Source: Arenicola marina
Taxonomy: Eukaryota; Annelida; Polychaeta; Arenicolidae
Assembly (NCBI GenBank): GCA_964019135.1
Contig: OZ025252.1
Coordinates: 43,526,156-43,590,155 of the forward strand
Direction: 5' to 3'
Length of the DNA stretch: 64,000 nucleotides
In this document: positions 26,701-37,093 of the stretch, in pieces
Numbering within the stretch: position 1 is the first letter of the stretch
Layout of the letters: each line of letters opens with the position of its first letter
Program-made: the position numbers and the translations under genes
Notes under the pieces: generated by a model
Told to the model about the DNA's origin: nothing
What the model saw: only the letters and a program-made list of their open reading frames with translations
The model's database searches: none

Positions 26701-29700
26701 ATGCCTTTGCAAGACCGACACAAATGGCTAAGAACGAATCCAGTGACAGCTGCACGTCACTTTGAATACCGACTCGAATTGCTGTTCACCGACGTAATCA
26801 AATCAAAGATCCACCCACTAGGTGAACTGATAGATTACGTCTCGCGCATTGAGTTCCAAACCCGTGGTTCTCCTCACGCACATATCCTCTTGTGGATAAA
26901 AGATGCACCGAAACTCGATGTTCAAACGGATGTAGAAGTGTGTGACTTCATTGACAAGCATGTCAGTTGCAACCTTCCCCAAGAGCCATCTGTGCGTGAG
27001 TTTGTGAAGCACATCCAACAGCACAACCACTCTTCGTACTGCCGGAAAAAAACACACTGCAGGTTCAGATACCCGCGTCCGCCCACTTCAGTTACAATAC
27101 TCGCCAGAGAGCCAGATGAGAGTCTTGAAAAGGTCGAACTCATGACACGTACAACTGAAACTCTGAAGTCCGTCCGTGCAGTACTTGATGAGAAAGAAAT
27201 GGATGACAACGTCACTCTGGCCACTATCCTGCGGAAGGCAGAAGTTACTGAAGAACAATACACAAATGCATTGTCCGTGTCTCAACGAGGCAACAACGTT
27301 GTACTACAAAGAACACCTTCGGAACAATGCGTGAATCCGTACAACCCAACCATTCTCAACGCGTGGAAAGCAAACATGGATTTACAGTACGTGCTGGATC
27401 CTTATGGTTGCGTTATGTACCTTGCTGCTTACATGACAAAAAGCGAGAGGAACATGGGAGAACTTCTCAAAGCGGTACTGAAAGAGAGTAACGATGCAGA
27501 CGTCAAAACGACTCTCAGACGTATGGGTTCTGTGTTCTTGAATCACCGTGAGGTCAGTGCGCAAGAAGCCGTGTACCGTCTGCTTTCGATGCCTCTCAAA
27601 CGATTCAGCAGAGAAGTCCTGTTCGTCGACACCAATCGCCAATCCGAAAGAGCCGGCGTGTTGAAATCTGCAGATGAACTGGCAAACAAAGATGATGAAG
27701 ATGAAGATATCTTCCAAAGAAATCTGATCGACAGGTATACCGCGAGACCTGATGAACTGGAAGAACTGAGCTTGGCTGAATTTGCGTCTCGCTATGCTAC
27801 AAATTACACGAAAAATGACAATGGTGACAGCATGCCTCAGGTACTGGATGACAATGGCAATGAAAACCCAGTCGATATTGAGCCGGATGGCTTGCCGAAA
27901 CGTATCACACTCAAAAACGGCATCGGTACAATGCGAAAGAGAAGGCGCCCAGCAGTCATTAGATATCACCGCTTTCGACAGGAAAAGGAATCAGAGGAAT
28001 TCTTTCGTGCGAAGCTGATGCTATTTGTTCCATGGAGAAACGAGAGCGTTGATTTGATTGGCAATTGCAGAAATTTTGCCGAACGCTACGCACAGATTGA
28101 GCAACGAATTCAACTGCTTGAATCGCGGTTCTCAAACAATGTTGACCTCATTGACCGAGCCATCTTAGAGAATGCTGCCTATGGTCCGCCAGAGCACGTG
28201 TGGGAAAACGTTGCGCCCGAAGCAGAACACCAAAGGCTACAGGATGAAGGCGAGGGAATAGATGTGGAAACACAAATCGAGCAGGAAGATCTTGATGCCA
28301 ATGCGGCAATGATCACAGGAAATGTGTCTGACAACCACGCCGACATGATTGCACGATATGAAGCCCAATCCAACAGTCATGTATTGACACCGGCAGAATA
28401 CCGTAAAATGATGCGTGACCTAAACGAAGAACAAAAGCAAATCGTGACCTACCATCGCAAATGGTGCAAGAAAGCCGTGATCTCCATAAAGGAAAACAAG
28501 CCAGTGAAACCGTACAGGGTTTTCATGAGTGGGCCTGGTGGTGTTGGCAAAAGCCATGTGATACGCCTCATTCAATCCGATACAAAGAAACTGCTAGCAC
28601 TGTCTCAACGTTTCACACCGAATGATGTCACAGTTCTTCTTATGGCTCCAACTGGTGTAGCGGCATTCAACATCAGCGGTATGACAATCCACTCGGCGCT
28701 CCTTATGCGGGTTTCCAAATATGGCAACAAGTATGAGCCACTTTCCTTCGAAAAACTCAACACACTTCGCACAAAACTCCAAACGGTGCAGTTGATCATT
28801 ATCGATGAAATATCGATGGTTGGACCAAATATGCTGCTGAATATCCACAAGAGAATGTGTGAGATCAAAGGCCATTCTGGAGATGACGTTTGGTTCGGCA
28901 ACGCTTCCGTTCTAGCAGTCGGAGACCTGTACCAACTGCCGCCTGTGTGTCAACCGTATATCTTCGAGCCGATCACGGATGCAATGGCAAGCTTATACTA
29001 CGGTGGTATTTGGACAGACGAGTTTGAGTTCCATGAGCTGCATCAGAGCATGAGGCAACAAGGAGACCAAGCGTTTGCGGACGTGTTGTATCGATTGAGA
29101 ACAGGCGAAGCCACCGCAGATGACATCAGTGTCCTTGGTTCACGGAACATCAGCGTTGACAGCGAGCCGTATCCCCACAACGCCCTTCACCTGTTTGCGC
29201 GAAATGTTGACGTCGACGTACACAACTCCGCGATGCTTGACAAGTTGGTCCCCAAAGACAAACAGGTTCCTATTGTGGCTGTTGATGACAAGAGAGACAT
29301 CACCGGTACATTAGATATGGCACAACTCACAACCCCTGCAACGCGATCCAAAACTGGTGGCATGGATACCGTTCTCACTGTGGCAATCGGAGCGCGCGTA
29401 ATGATGACCGCGAATGTTGACACGGCTGATGGACTGGTCAATGGAGTTGTTGGAGAACTTCAGGGCATCATCAAGAACAATGCAAATGCCGTGAGCACGC
29501 TACTCGTCAAGTTTGACAACGACAAAGTGGGCAAGAGTGCCATTTCTGGTAGTCCATGGAAGACAGACTTTCCGGAAGCCGTTCCTGTAAAGCGTCATGA
29601 AGTACACTATGAAAAGTGTCAATCTAAAGGGTCACAAGTCACACGTCACCAATTTCCGCTAACCCTAGCGTGGGCTGTCACCATCCATAAATGTCAGGGT

Positions 29701-30585
29701 CTAACACTAGACGAAGTCGTTGTCAGCATGAAAGGTGCAAGACGTTTTGGTCAAGGCCAGGCATACGTAGCGTTCAGTCGTGTCAAGAAGCTGAGTGGAC
29801 TCAATATCACTGACTTCGATGCATCAGGTGTTAAGGCTAACAAGAAAGTGTCAAAAGAAATGGAAACGATGCGCAAGAAGCTCATCAACCCTGAAACACT
29901 GACGATGCTAACCGCGAAGAGCGCTGACGACATTACAATTGGACACTTGAACGTTCCCTATTTCTTGGATAAACTGAACGATTTGCAAAGCGCGAGTGAA
30001 AACAACATCTGGCACAACACCGACGTCATGTGCTTCAGCGAAACTTACCTAACACCAGCGCATGACATAGATCGCTTTCTGCTTCAGAATGACCTCAAAG
30101 CATTTAGACAAGACGTTCCACACGAACACAACCACGCTGGGAAACACGGCGTCATGATTTGTGCATCTGCTCACCTGGACCCGCAGGAATTAACCGTGGC
30201 AAATATAGATGGTCTGGAATCAAAGGCAGTTGCTGTACAGACAGTCCATTCAAGACTAGTGGTTTGTGTTGTGTACCGCCCACCATCTCTCGCTATGACC
30301 ACGTTCTTCCCTCGTCTCGAGACCTTGTTGGCCAGACTGCCACTGCATGTTCCAACGTTTCTTCTCGGTGACATGAACGACAATCTGGCGAACCAACCAA
30401 CATCGGCGCTTGTCGCCTTGATGGCAAAATGGGGATTCCAGCAGTACGTCACTGAACCGACAACGCCTGACGGTACTCTCATCGACCACATCTATTGCAA
30501 CAGACAGCTGGACAGTGCGACTGTAGACATCCACGACGTCTACTACTCGAATCACGATGCAACATTCATTACAACACACCTTTAA
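23710..30585 (+). CDS. Helentron Rep-OTU-helicase-endonuclease protein
   Basis: One uninterrupted ORF of 2291 aa with the full domain set of an autonomous Helentron (Helitron2). The N-terminus is basic, with about 20-aa repeats (residues 90-180) and 23-aa repeats near 200-270, two of them almost identical in DNA. A Cys/His zinc motif follows (C334, C337, C380, C383, H384). An OTU-like cysteine protease has DGDCLFHA with C596 and a distal H743. The HUH Rep domain has H1056-A-H1058 and a tyrosine pair Y1237/Y1241. The Pif1-type SF1 helicase has Walker A GPGGVGKS (K1614), Walker B IIIDE (D1699, E1700), GDLYQLPPV and TIHKCQG. A C-terminal exonuclease-endonuclease-phosphatase domain has SETYL (E2111), YRPP, GDMND (D2221) and SNHD (H2282). 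Expected to nick, unwind and transfer element DNA by rolling circle. No stop or frameshift is seen, so it may be functional. Confidence 0.95.
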   Translation: MPRLKKASEAQKRNANKLRARNRLSTIADCEIDLADGPKSMPAIGQVEKRTREKETVAASNTRRSKVRAAITARRSAESPSEVAVRLASMRKAAQVLRSTETPDQTAARLSKVNRAIKEQRSNETPKQTAARLSKVNQAMKERFSNETPTQTAARLSKVTKTMKDQRSRETKDKASSRRFKVKLKMREHLSKQSQDEHDARGSKMKLRMRERYSEQPQDERDARVSKMKLRMRERYSEQPQDERDARVSKMKLRMRERYAKQSRDERDASRSKVKECVKQQRSKERPQETHRKQAKVRNAMAILRKARRGTVPDVTAVISNFLSKVKDAADYVCCSCHRLMYRRTVVLLKQNKYIKTHEELLSAVLAHKLESVSGKEWICRTCHLSLKRGKMPTQAKCNKLTLSPQPSELKELNNLELRLISQRIPFMKMVALPRGKQQGIHGPAVNVPSKIDYVCKQFPRLPSETELIPLKLKRKLQYKTHYMYDYVRPAKVLAALRWLKENNPLYADIVINDNWSDDCEKDDSKLWHSMTSDNPSQTENSSIACHPVNPTQPPVAMTIPTSSGNDTFDSAFKSVETMANQRGMTIVNVPGDGDCLFHAICLHLNKTERMRIAPRQLRKKLADHMRQHPMCMNGLYYRDFLAQPLEADDPMNADTERPGAIDYAIARIDDVNTRQEIRWLKYLDDLEDGTQWGEHLAVQGLADMLDATIHVVASNNPNMDAVRPMHGDGVHEFHIGLIQQFHYVALVNKANEPTHEEVVETTVDGETVNSDDEMDEENATAFARAQRISGSPYETSLLAENPIDTNAELHIAPAEDQKPMPLLSDTHFEELANPDKYPDGKNALTAERETPIHPRKYFNQRLLDQDGRFAKSVEYLLSAQYAVESKHVQSATNHFMFRRMTKKEFRGNRINAQFVKNADKIKQLVQTDHAYKLLKQVRGSPAYFQSIFYDVLAMVRQLGIPTWFMTLTSADMLWPDMIQTIARQYGTVLSDEDVKNMPLQDRHKWLRTNPVTAARHFEYRLELLFTDVIKSKIHPLGELIDYVSRIEFQTRGSPHAHILLWIKDAPKLDVQTDVEVCDFIDKHVSCNLPQEPSVREFVKHIQQHNHSSYCRKKTHCRFRYPRPPTSVTILAREPDESLEKVELMTRTTETLKSVRAVLDEKEMDDNVTLATILRKAEVTEEQYTNALSVSQRGNNVVLQRTPSEQCVNPYNPTILNAWKANMDLQYVLDPYGCVMYLAAYMTKSERNMGELLKAVLKESNDADVKTTLRRMGSVFLNHREVSAQEAVYRLLSMPLKRFSREVLFVDTNRQSERAGVLKSADELANKDDEDEDIFQRNLIDRYTARPDELEELSLAEFASRYATNYTKNDNGDSMPQVLDDNGNENPVDIEPDGLPKRITLKNGIGTMRKRRRPAVIRYHRFRQEKESEEFFRAKLMLFVPWRNESVDLIGNCRNFAERYAQIEQRIQLLESRFSNNVDLIDRAILENAAYGPPEHVWENVAPEAEHQRLQDEGEGIDVETQIEQEDLDANAAMITGNVSDNHADMIARYEAQSNSHVLTPAEYRKMMRDLNEEQKQIVTYHRKWCKKAVISIKENKPVKPYRVFMSGPGGVGKSHVIRLIQSDTKKLLALSQRFTPNDVTVLLMAPTGVAAFNISGMTIHSALLMRVSKYGNKYEPLSFEKLNTLRTKLQTVQLIIIDEISMVGPNMLLNIHKRMCEIKGHSGDDVWFGNASVLAVGDLYQLPPVCQPYIFEPITDAMASLYYGGIWTDEFEFHELHQSMRQQGDQAFADVLYRLRTGEATADDISVLGSRNISVDSEPYPHNALHLFARNVDVDVHNSAMLDKLVPKDKQVPIVAVDDKRDITGTLDMAQLTTPATRSKTGGMDTVLTVAIGARVMMTANVDTADGLVNGVVGELQGIIKNNANAVSTLLVKFDNDKVGKSAISGSPWKTDFPEAVPVKRHEVHYEKCQSKGSQVTRHQFPLTLAWAVTIHKCQGLTLDEVVVSMKGARRFGQGQAYVAFSRVKKLSGLNITDFDASGVKANKKVSKEMETMRKKLINPETLTMLTAKSADDITIGHLNVPYFLDKLNDLQSASENNIWHNTDVMCFSETYLTPAHDIDRFLLQNDLKAFRQDVPHEHNHAGKHGVMICASAHLDPQELTVANIDGLESKAVAVQTVHSRLVVCVVYRPPSLAMTTFFPRLETLLARLPLHVPTFLLGDMNDNLANQPTSALVALMAKWGFQQYVTEPTTPDGTLIDHIYCNRQLDSATVDIHDVYYSNHDATFITTHL

Positions 30586-33500
30586 TAACAGAACCTAGTA
30601 CTCATTTCTGTCTAGCGTCACGTTGTATATACTATAATTAATCGTTATAAATGAGCCAATTGTTACATCATTCCACGTTACTCTGATACTATAGTCGTGT
30701 CTGCTATTTCATAATTGTTGATTAACTATTTGCTCTGCTTAGAAAGCCATCACGTACTACTAAATGATATGTAGGTGAGAGACTATATGTATATATTAAC
30801 TAGCTTACTGCTGACAGTTACAACATAGCAAAGTTGTCGTTTCCGGTCAAGAAGCGACCCGCCCTGTTCGGGGTTCATGGGTCGGCGTGGAATACCCGCG
30901 CACATGATGAGTAAGTGGGCCCGTCCCTACTCATCATCACGAATTGTCGTACTACAATGGTTATATCGACTGCCGCATGCGTCCGATTGCCTTGCACATT
31001 ACCCATCTATGTGCAATTTAAATCTATCTCTGAGCAGAATCATCAAATGTTCACACCCTAAGGGGTACACCGAACAACATCGCTGCAGCAAGATGTTGCA
31101 TTATCGGTTCGTCAGGTCAGTACCTCGGCTGTTGCATACGTCCGATATGCTTTCACATGGTCCTTCCATTAACACGTGAAATGTTCCCATGACGAAAACC
31201 GGCGATTTTACGCACTCCAAATGGTACAACAAATTATATCCCAGCGGCAACACGGGCTAACACTTCGCTCAGTTGCTCAGACAATCGGCGGCGGTATGAT
31301 CCTCGCTCGCATGCTCAGTCGATCCAGCGAAAAACTGCCCTTGACCGGGACCTCCATGTTTTATATACTAGTGATGTGCTACTGGTGATACGCAACTGGT
31401 GAATACTAGTGACGATATCTTACTCGTGATATGCAACTGGTCATATGATTCTGGTGATATGCATCTGGTGAGTCCTCCATGGAAAGTCTTCAATGCTATG
31501 ATGTGACCGATGACGCGGTTGCGTTTTTGGTTTTGTTCATTTTTTAAGGGATAGGAAGGGAGGCGGGGCGGGAGGGGGGGGCTGGAGGGGCTTACTGATG
31601 AATGCTGGATCTTGGATGCTATAATGTTGCTGATGGCGAGGTTGCGTCTTTGTGTGTGTTCATTTTTTGTGGGGAGAGCGGTGCGGGCGGGAGAGAAGGG
31701 GGCTGGGGCGCCGGGGACGTATGGGGGTGGGTGTAAGTGGACATAATTAATTACGGAACGCCAGTATTGTAGGATAAATAATTTGTATGCCACTATCATT
31801 TAAGATTGTGCTCAAGTTGTCCTCAGATAATGTGTGAATTACGGTAGTTGATGCTGGGGCTTAATATCATCCGGATAGGTGCATTTGTGAAAGTGATGAG
31901 CAATCTTTCGTTTATTAGCAATATTAACGATGTTGTCGGTGTCAGCCATATTTTGAAAACACTGGCTTACTTTGTGCACTACTTTTCGGGGAGAGAAATA
32001 TGAAATGCATGATATAAACACAAATCCGCCTTCCGTTCTGTTCCGTTGGAACATTCCTCACGCAGCACACGGGGGTTGGGCCTCGAAGGTCGTAATTAAT
32101 TACAGCTGAGGAATATCATATGCATTAGAATCAAACGAACCAAATCGTTTGTTTCCTCCCACTAGTTTTCAAGAATGTTCGACACTTGTCCTGATACAAT
32201 ATTTGAAGCACGGTACTTGCTGCCAGGGATAATCCCCCGGGCTGACTATAATTGTTACGAACATAATGATGAATATTTCGTTTGAAGGTCCAATACCTTT
32301 ACATGCATATACGCAATATGTATTCAGTCTACGTTATTTGATATTAATTGTTTACCCTCAGCGGTCTTGCTTACTCCGCCAGAAGTATACACTTCCTGTT
32401 TGACGAAATATTATATTAGTACAATTATATAAATGGTATGGTCGGTCTGAGTACCATCATCATTCTAGTGGTTGAATTACTACCACTGTGGATACATTGC
32501 AAGACATTGGCTTGCTCTGTGCATTACCTCCTCCCAGGGAAGAAATATTGCATGTAGAGTATAGAAACAAATCCACCTTGGTGTATCATCTGTGTTTGAT
32601 GTGCAACCATCGATAAAATGCGAAAACTGTGAGTAATGGAACAGTACACAGGCAGCCTACGGCTTCCATGGGGACGAAATCCCTCACTTGGCGTCCCACG
32701 GGCAGCCTTCGGCTTCAGCTGGATAAAACCTTCTTTACGTGGCAATACACGGACAGCAAGCAACTTCAGCAAAGACGACTTCATTGCGTGGCAGTACGCA
32801 GGCAACTTCAGCATCTCTTCAGCGAGAGACACCTACAGTACGTAGCAATACACGGGAAGCATACGGCTTCAACTAGAACAACCTTCCTTGTGTGACAATA
32901 CATGGCAACCTACAGCTTCAGCCAGAATGACCTGCCTCAGGTGGCAGTACACGGCCAGCCTGCCGTTTGAGCTAGAACAACCTGCCTTACGTTGCAGTAC
33001 ACGAGCAGCCGACGGCAGCATCCAAGCGAACTTGATGTGATGCGTACGAAGGCCATTCCGTACCCTATGCATGTCACCGGTACACGCCTTACTTGAATCT
33101 TGCACCTCCCATCTACCGTGTGAAAGAAAGCTACCTGTCGCTTTACCACTGAGTTTGCTGAATCCGTCCGCCCGTGGGTACCTAATGTGTTTGCCCGTTT
33201 GTGCCTAACGAAGCAAATAGCCGATATCTGCACCATTTCTGTAACGCCAACTGGATCCCAAAGTGCAATTATGAACAGATTTACTGGACTGCTGTGCACT
33301 AATGATCATCTTGTGACATATAATTGAAGAAAATGTGGCAGGTTCATTTCCATTTATGAAGTAGTCAGTGTTGTCTATTTAAGCCTATGTACGAGGCGTA
33401 AACGTATAACGACGGTTCTCACCGTGGACTATAGCTGCATTTGCATTTGCCATGTGTCATGGTCGTGTTACACATAGTAGCTTAACGTGAAGTAATAATA

Positions 33501-33920
33501 TGTACCGTTATGTACTCAACCACATAATATACTATATTTTCCATAACTCAAGGACATAACCGCATAATTGACATGTAATGATTATCCATCCCGACGTGTC
33601 GTACTGCTTCTACAGCCCGTACGGTTTAACCGATATCGATTTAACCATATTTGATTCATAAGTAGTGTGTCGGTGTGACATATCTCACAATTACATAGAC
33701 GGGATACATGTAGTGGTTGGAAAGCTATGCCCTGTCATGCATTGATAATGCTGACCTGAACCGACCACGATAAATATTGTATTAGCCTGTTGCTTTATGG
33801 CATATAGTCGAGCACGCTTACAATTGGAAATAAACTGCCCTTAATTAATGACTTGATAGAGCTGCGTTAGTGTGTTTTAGTTTTTAGGAAACGACAATTC
33901 TTCTAGCTAACACGCGAGTT
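30586..33920. other. Non-coding region after the Helentron ORF
   Basis: No credible gene. Visible structure: CTGGTGATA-type short repeats at 31365-31470; an imperfect duplication of about 120 bp at 31480-31735; a related pair at about 31955-32045 and 32495-32600; and a tandem repeat at 32630-33020 (listed separately). The remainder is unremarkable AT-rich sequence. Confidence 0.55.
32630..33020. repeat. Degenerate tandem repeat of about 52-60 bp
   Basis: About six or seven imperfect copies, each with a CAGTACACGG-like block, an AGCCTACGGCTT-like block and an ACAACCT-like block. The first copies contain AGCC-TAC-GGCT, the same hairpin core as in the Helentron 3' termini. Confidence 0.6.
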
Positions 33921-34080
33921 TTTTTAGCCCAGTTTCAGAATGTGCTATACCTTGCGACGCCCATCTTTCGGACATTGGTCAGTTTTTGATGAGTGATACT
34001 CAATTTGGAGTAAAAAGGGCGTTTTATGTTTTTCGAAAAAAAAAAAATACCTTGAAAAAGACCAATCGCCGCTACGTACA
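33921..34080 (+). repeat. Diverged copy of the 3.28-kb unit, left part
   Basis: From CAGTTTCAGAATGTGCTA near 33930, the sequence parallels unit 1 from about 3885 to 4015, including GTTTTATGTTTT followed by CGAAAAA. With 37780-38722 it suggests a diverged relative of the 3.28-kb unit spanning about 33.9-38.7 kb and carrying the RPA-like gene. Confidence 0.55.
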
Positions 34081-34554
34081 TAATCTGGCATTTTATACGA
34101 ATTGCAATTCGCCCCGCCAGTTTACATTTTATATTCAGAATGGCGATAATAAGTTAACTATATTCATAATTCCCTTAAAGCGACAGGCAGGGCATATTCG
34201 AATTGCCATAGAGACGAAGTAAGAATTTAAATATACCATTTACGGTAACGTCACCATTATTCGACAGAATTGAGCTATTCTTACATTTCGTTTGGGCGCG
34301 TAGTAAATACCGAAAGAATTAGAGTCTGACAAGCATTTCATTTTGTTTTTCTTTATTAACCTGGTGTCAAAGCACAAAAATCAATGTCCCAAAGTGCACG
34401 AAACAGGAAAGTCCGAAGACGACCGCATATAAAACTATGCATTGTCTTTTTTCCGCCGCCGTTTTGCGGCTGAAAACTAAAATGTACACGTAAATTTCGA
34501 AGATGAAACTTCCTTCAGTAATAAAGCAATCCGCTAGCACATTAACCGCACATC

Positions 34555-34830
34555 AGCCATTGCGGTGGCTAGTGGTATTCCGCTCTGCATCCTGATCTTT
34601 GGTCCACATCATTGCGGTGGCTGGTACTCTTCGGCTCAGCATCCTCATCTTTGGTCCACAGCATTGAGGTGGCTGGTACTCTTCGGCTCAGCATCCTGAT
34701 CTTTGGTCCACATCATTGCGGTGGCTGGTACTCTTCGGCTCAGCATCCTGATCTTTGGTCCACATCATTGCGGTGGCTGGTGCTCTTCGGATCTGCATCC
34801 CGATCTTTGGTCCACAGCATTGCAGTCGCC
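34555..34830. repeat. 52-bp tandem repeat, about five copies
   Basis: Units built on GATCTTTGGTCCACATCATT and GCGGTGGCTGGTACTCTTCGG, period 52 bp. The stop codon of the RPA-like gene (34765-34767, minus strand) falls inside it, so the repeat supplies the protein's last residues. Confidence 0.8.
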
Positions 34831-36156
34831 GGCGTTCTTCCCCACTGCTGTCTGCTCTTGTCGCAGATTCAGTTTCCGAATTACGTTGTTGCTCACCTCA
34901 GCGGTCACCTCCGGTAGCAACAGGAGGTACTCCTCAAAGTCCTCCAACTGGGACACTTGTAGAAATTCAATTCTCCCATTTCTGCGAAGGAATTCTTCCA
35001 TCGCCCCTTGAAACATCGTGTACTTGTCTTCCCCGATGTCCACGTAACCGACGACACTGCTCTGGACTTTAGACGTTTTCTGTTTCATTTTGCAGCCTTC
35101 ACACCGAGTGAAGACTGCCTTGGGATCAAACGTCGCAATCTTTTTCTTGCAGTTGCTGCATTTGACGGCAGCCCAGATGTGGGCTCTGGTGATTTCACCT
35201 GTCACGGTTTTGTTGTCACCCGTTGCGACGACTGCTGAAGACACCGTGCCTACGTCACTGCACTCGACGATACGTGTCGTTGGTGTGCAAGTTAGACAGT
35301 TCAGCCCCTGAAAGTCCCGCACAGCGACATGGTGAAATGCGTAGCAGCACCCCACATGGACTTCTCCAATTTGAGCGCCCCACACTGACAAGTCGATGCT
35401 CCCGCTCTTGTCAGCCACCTGAATAGTTTGCCGCAAAAGCGTTGATTCTCGCACTTGTTTCTCCTCGGGCTCACCGGCCTTCACAACTTTGCCCGAGATA
35501 TTAATCTGAAAATACAATAAAAATAACCACATTAGCCCAGTCCATTAACTGGCTAAATGGCACACAAAAATCTATCAGCACCACAGGGAATATGTCGGTA
35601 CCTATTCCTTTAATTAACCGCTCCATATTTCTACGATTTATCACCCTGCAACTTATTCATACAGATAATAAATACATACACAGTACACGTATTACCGGAC
35701 GTCAGTCATTCAAGTAAGGATCGAGATAAGATAAATCACAAAAAAATGACATACCTTCTTTCCCTTCTCCAGACCGTATGCCTGTTCTACAGAGGTCATG
35801 TCTTCGCCACATTCTTCGATCTCTGGCCGCTCCTTGAAGCTGTATCCTACTTCGTGCAGCACCGTCTGCACAGCACTGTTGCGGCCCAACAAGATATCTT
35901 GCTTGTCAGGACGCCATTTGTCGGGAACGAATTCCACGTCCGACAATTTAACTGGAGACTTGCTGCTATGTAGGCTCTGGAGCTGCGCTCTCTTGTTTCC
36001 ATCAAACCCGACGAGGTCGTGGTAGGCCTCCCGGCCAGTTTGGATGACAGCGTTAAAATACATGGAATTCGACCTCCTGCTGCGTTTCTCGGGGGATAAA
36101 CCCACCACATACCCCAACACATCTTCAGTTCTCTTCTGTTCTCTTTTCTGACTCAT
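34765..36156 (-). CDS. RPA1-like single-strand DNA-binding protein, two exons
   Basis: Minus-strand gene: exon 1 36156-35755 (134 codons), intron 35754-35506 (GT...AG, GTATGT donor and TTTTCAG acceptor), exon 2 35505-34765 (246 aa plus stop). The join is in phase 0 and gives 380 aa. The protein resembles the large subunit of replication protein A. An N-terminal OB-like domain in exon 1 includes VVGLSPEKRSRRSNSMYFNA. A second OB-like segment follows (SGSIDLSVWG), then a zinc-ribbon CSNC...CEGC (C250, C253, C269, C272) as in RPA DBD-C. RPA-like proteins accompany many Helitrons and are thought to protect single-stranded transposition intermediates. The gene lies inside the same insertion, antisense to the Rep ORF, which supports that role. 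The C-terminus runs into a 52-bp minisatellite, so the native end may be altered. Confidence 0.8.
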
Positions 36157-37093
36157 GCTATTTGCTTACGTCTTCAATAAGAAGTCTTGTAAAGGCTTAA
36201 ATTTTCTCCGGTCTTTTATAGCAAAAAAACGGACGTTATAGTGAGCCCACGAGCGACACGAGGGATCGAAGTTTTAGGTCTCAAATGTTGTGCCAATGTG
36301 CGCTATTTTTTCACGATTTTGCCCTAAAGATATTGTTTAATGATCAAAGGGACTAATTTCAAACAGGCATATGAAACCTCACTGCTCAAGGTATATATTA
36401 GCATTTAATGTATGATTGTTGGACCTCTAAATCGTTTAAAAAAGATACAATTATGGCGATTCCCAATAACAGTACCGTGTTTTTTTCGCAAATTCAGCTT
36501 GATCCATTGAGCGCAGAATCCAGAAACACAAGTCGAATTTATTCCTAGATGTCAAGATCAAAATAAGCCGAAACAATAAATAACTAAAGCAACAAACCCT
36601 CAGTTAGAGAGCAAAACAGAGGTTCGCACTAGCACACACAATTAACATCAACCAGTACATTACACAGCTCATTGCACCAATATCTGCCATCGAACCACTA
36701 CATTATATCTCTGTTGGCGGGCTACTGCGTCAATACATTCGTACTCTCGCCCGCCAGGGCGGCGCTGCGCAAATTAATTGGGGAAAGCTGTGTCGCGTAT
36801 TTCTACAAATTAAAACCTGCGATCCGACTTAAGCCTAATAACACATGTATCATGTGATCCAAGGTGATAGTTCGCTCCTATTTTCGGCCTGTTTGGAAAG
36901 GAACACTGAATATTTTGCACTTTTACGTGCACAAGGCTCGTTTTTGTGCTATTTTATTCCTGCAGATGAATATTCCATTCGAAATTATAACTCATTCGAC
37001 AGTTTGTGAAAAATCTTTATATTTGCTCCCAGCCGACAGCAGCGGTCTGAGCGGAGGAACCGCGAGCGTCACCTAGCGAATTGGCTCGTTTTT
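36157..37093. other. Non-coding stretch upstream of the RPA-like gene
   Basis: AT-rich sequence without a credible gene. It should hold the promoter of the RPA-like gene (reading leftward), but no clear TATA box was assigned. Confidence 0.4.
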
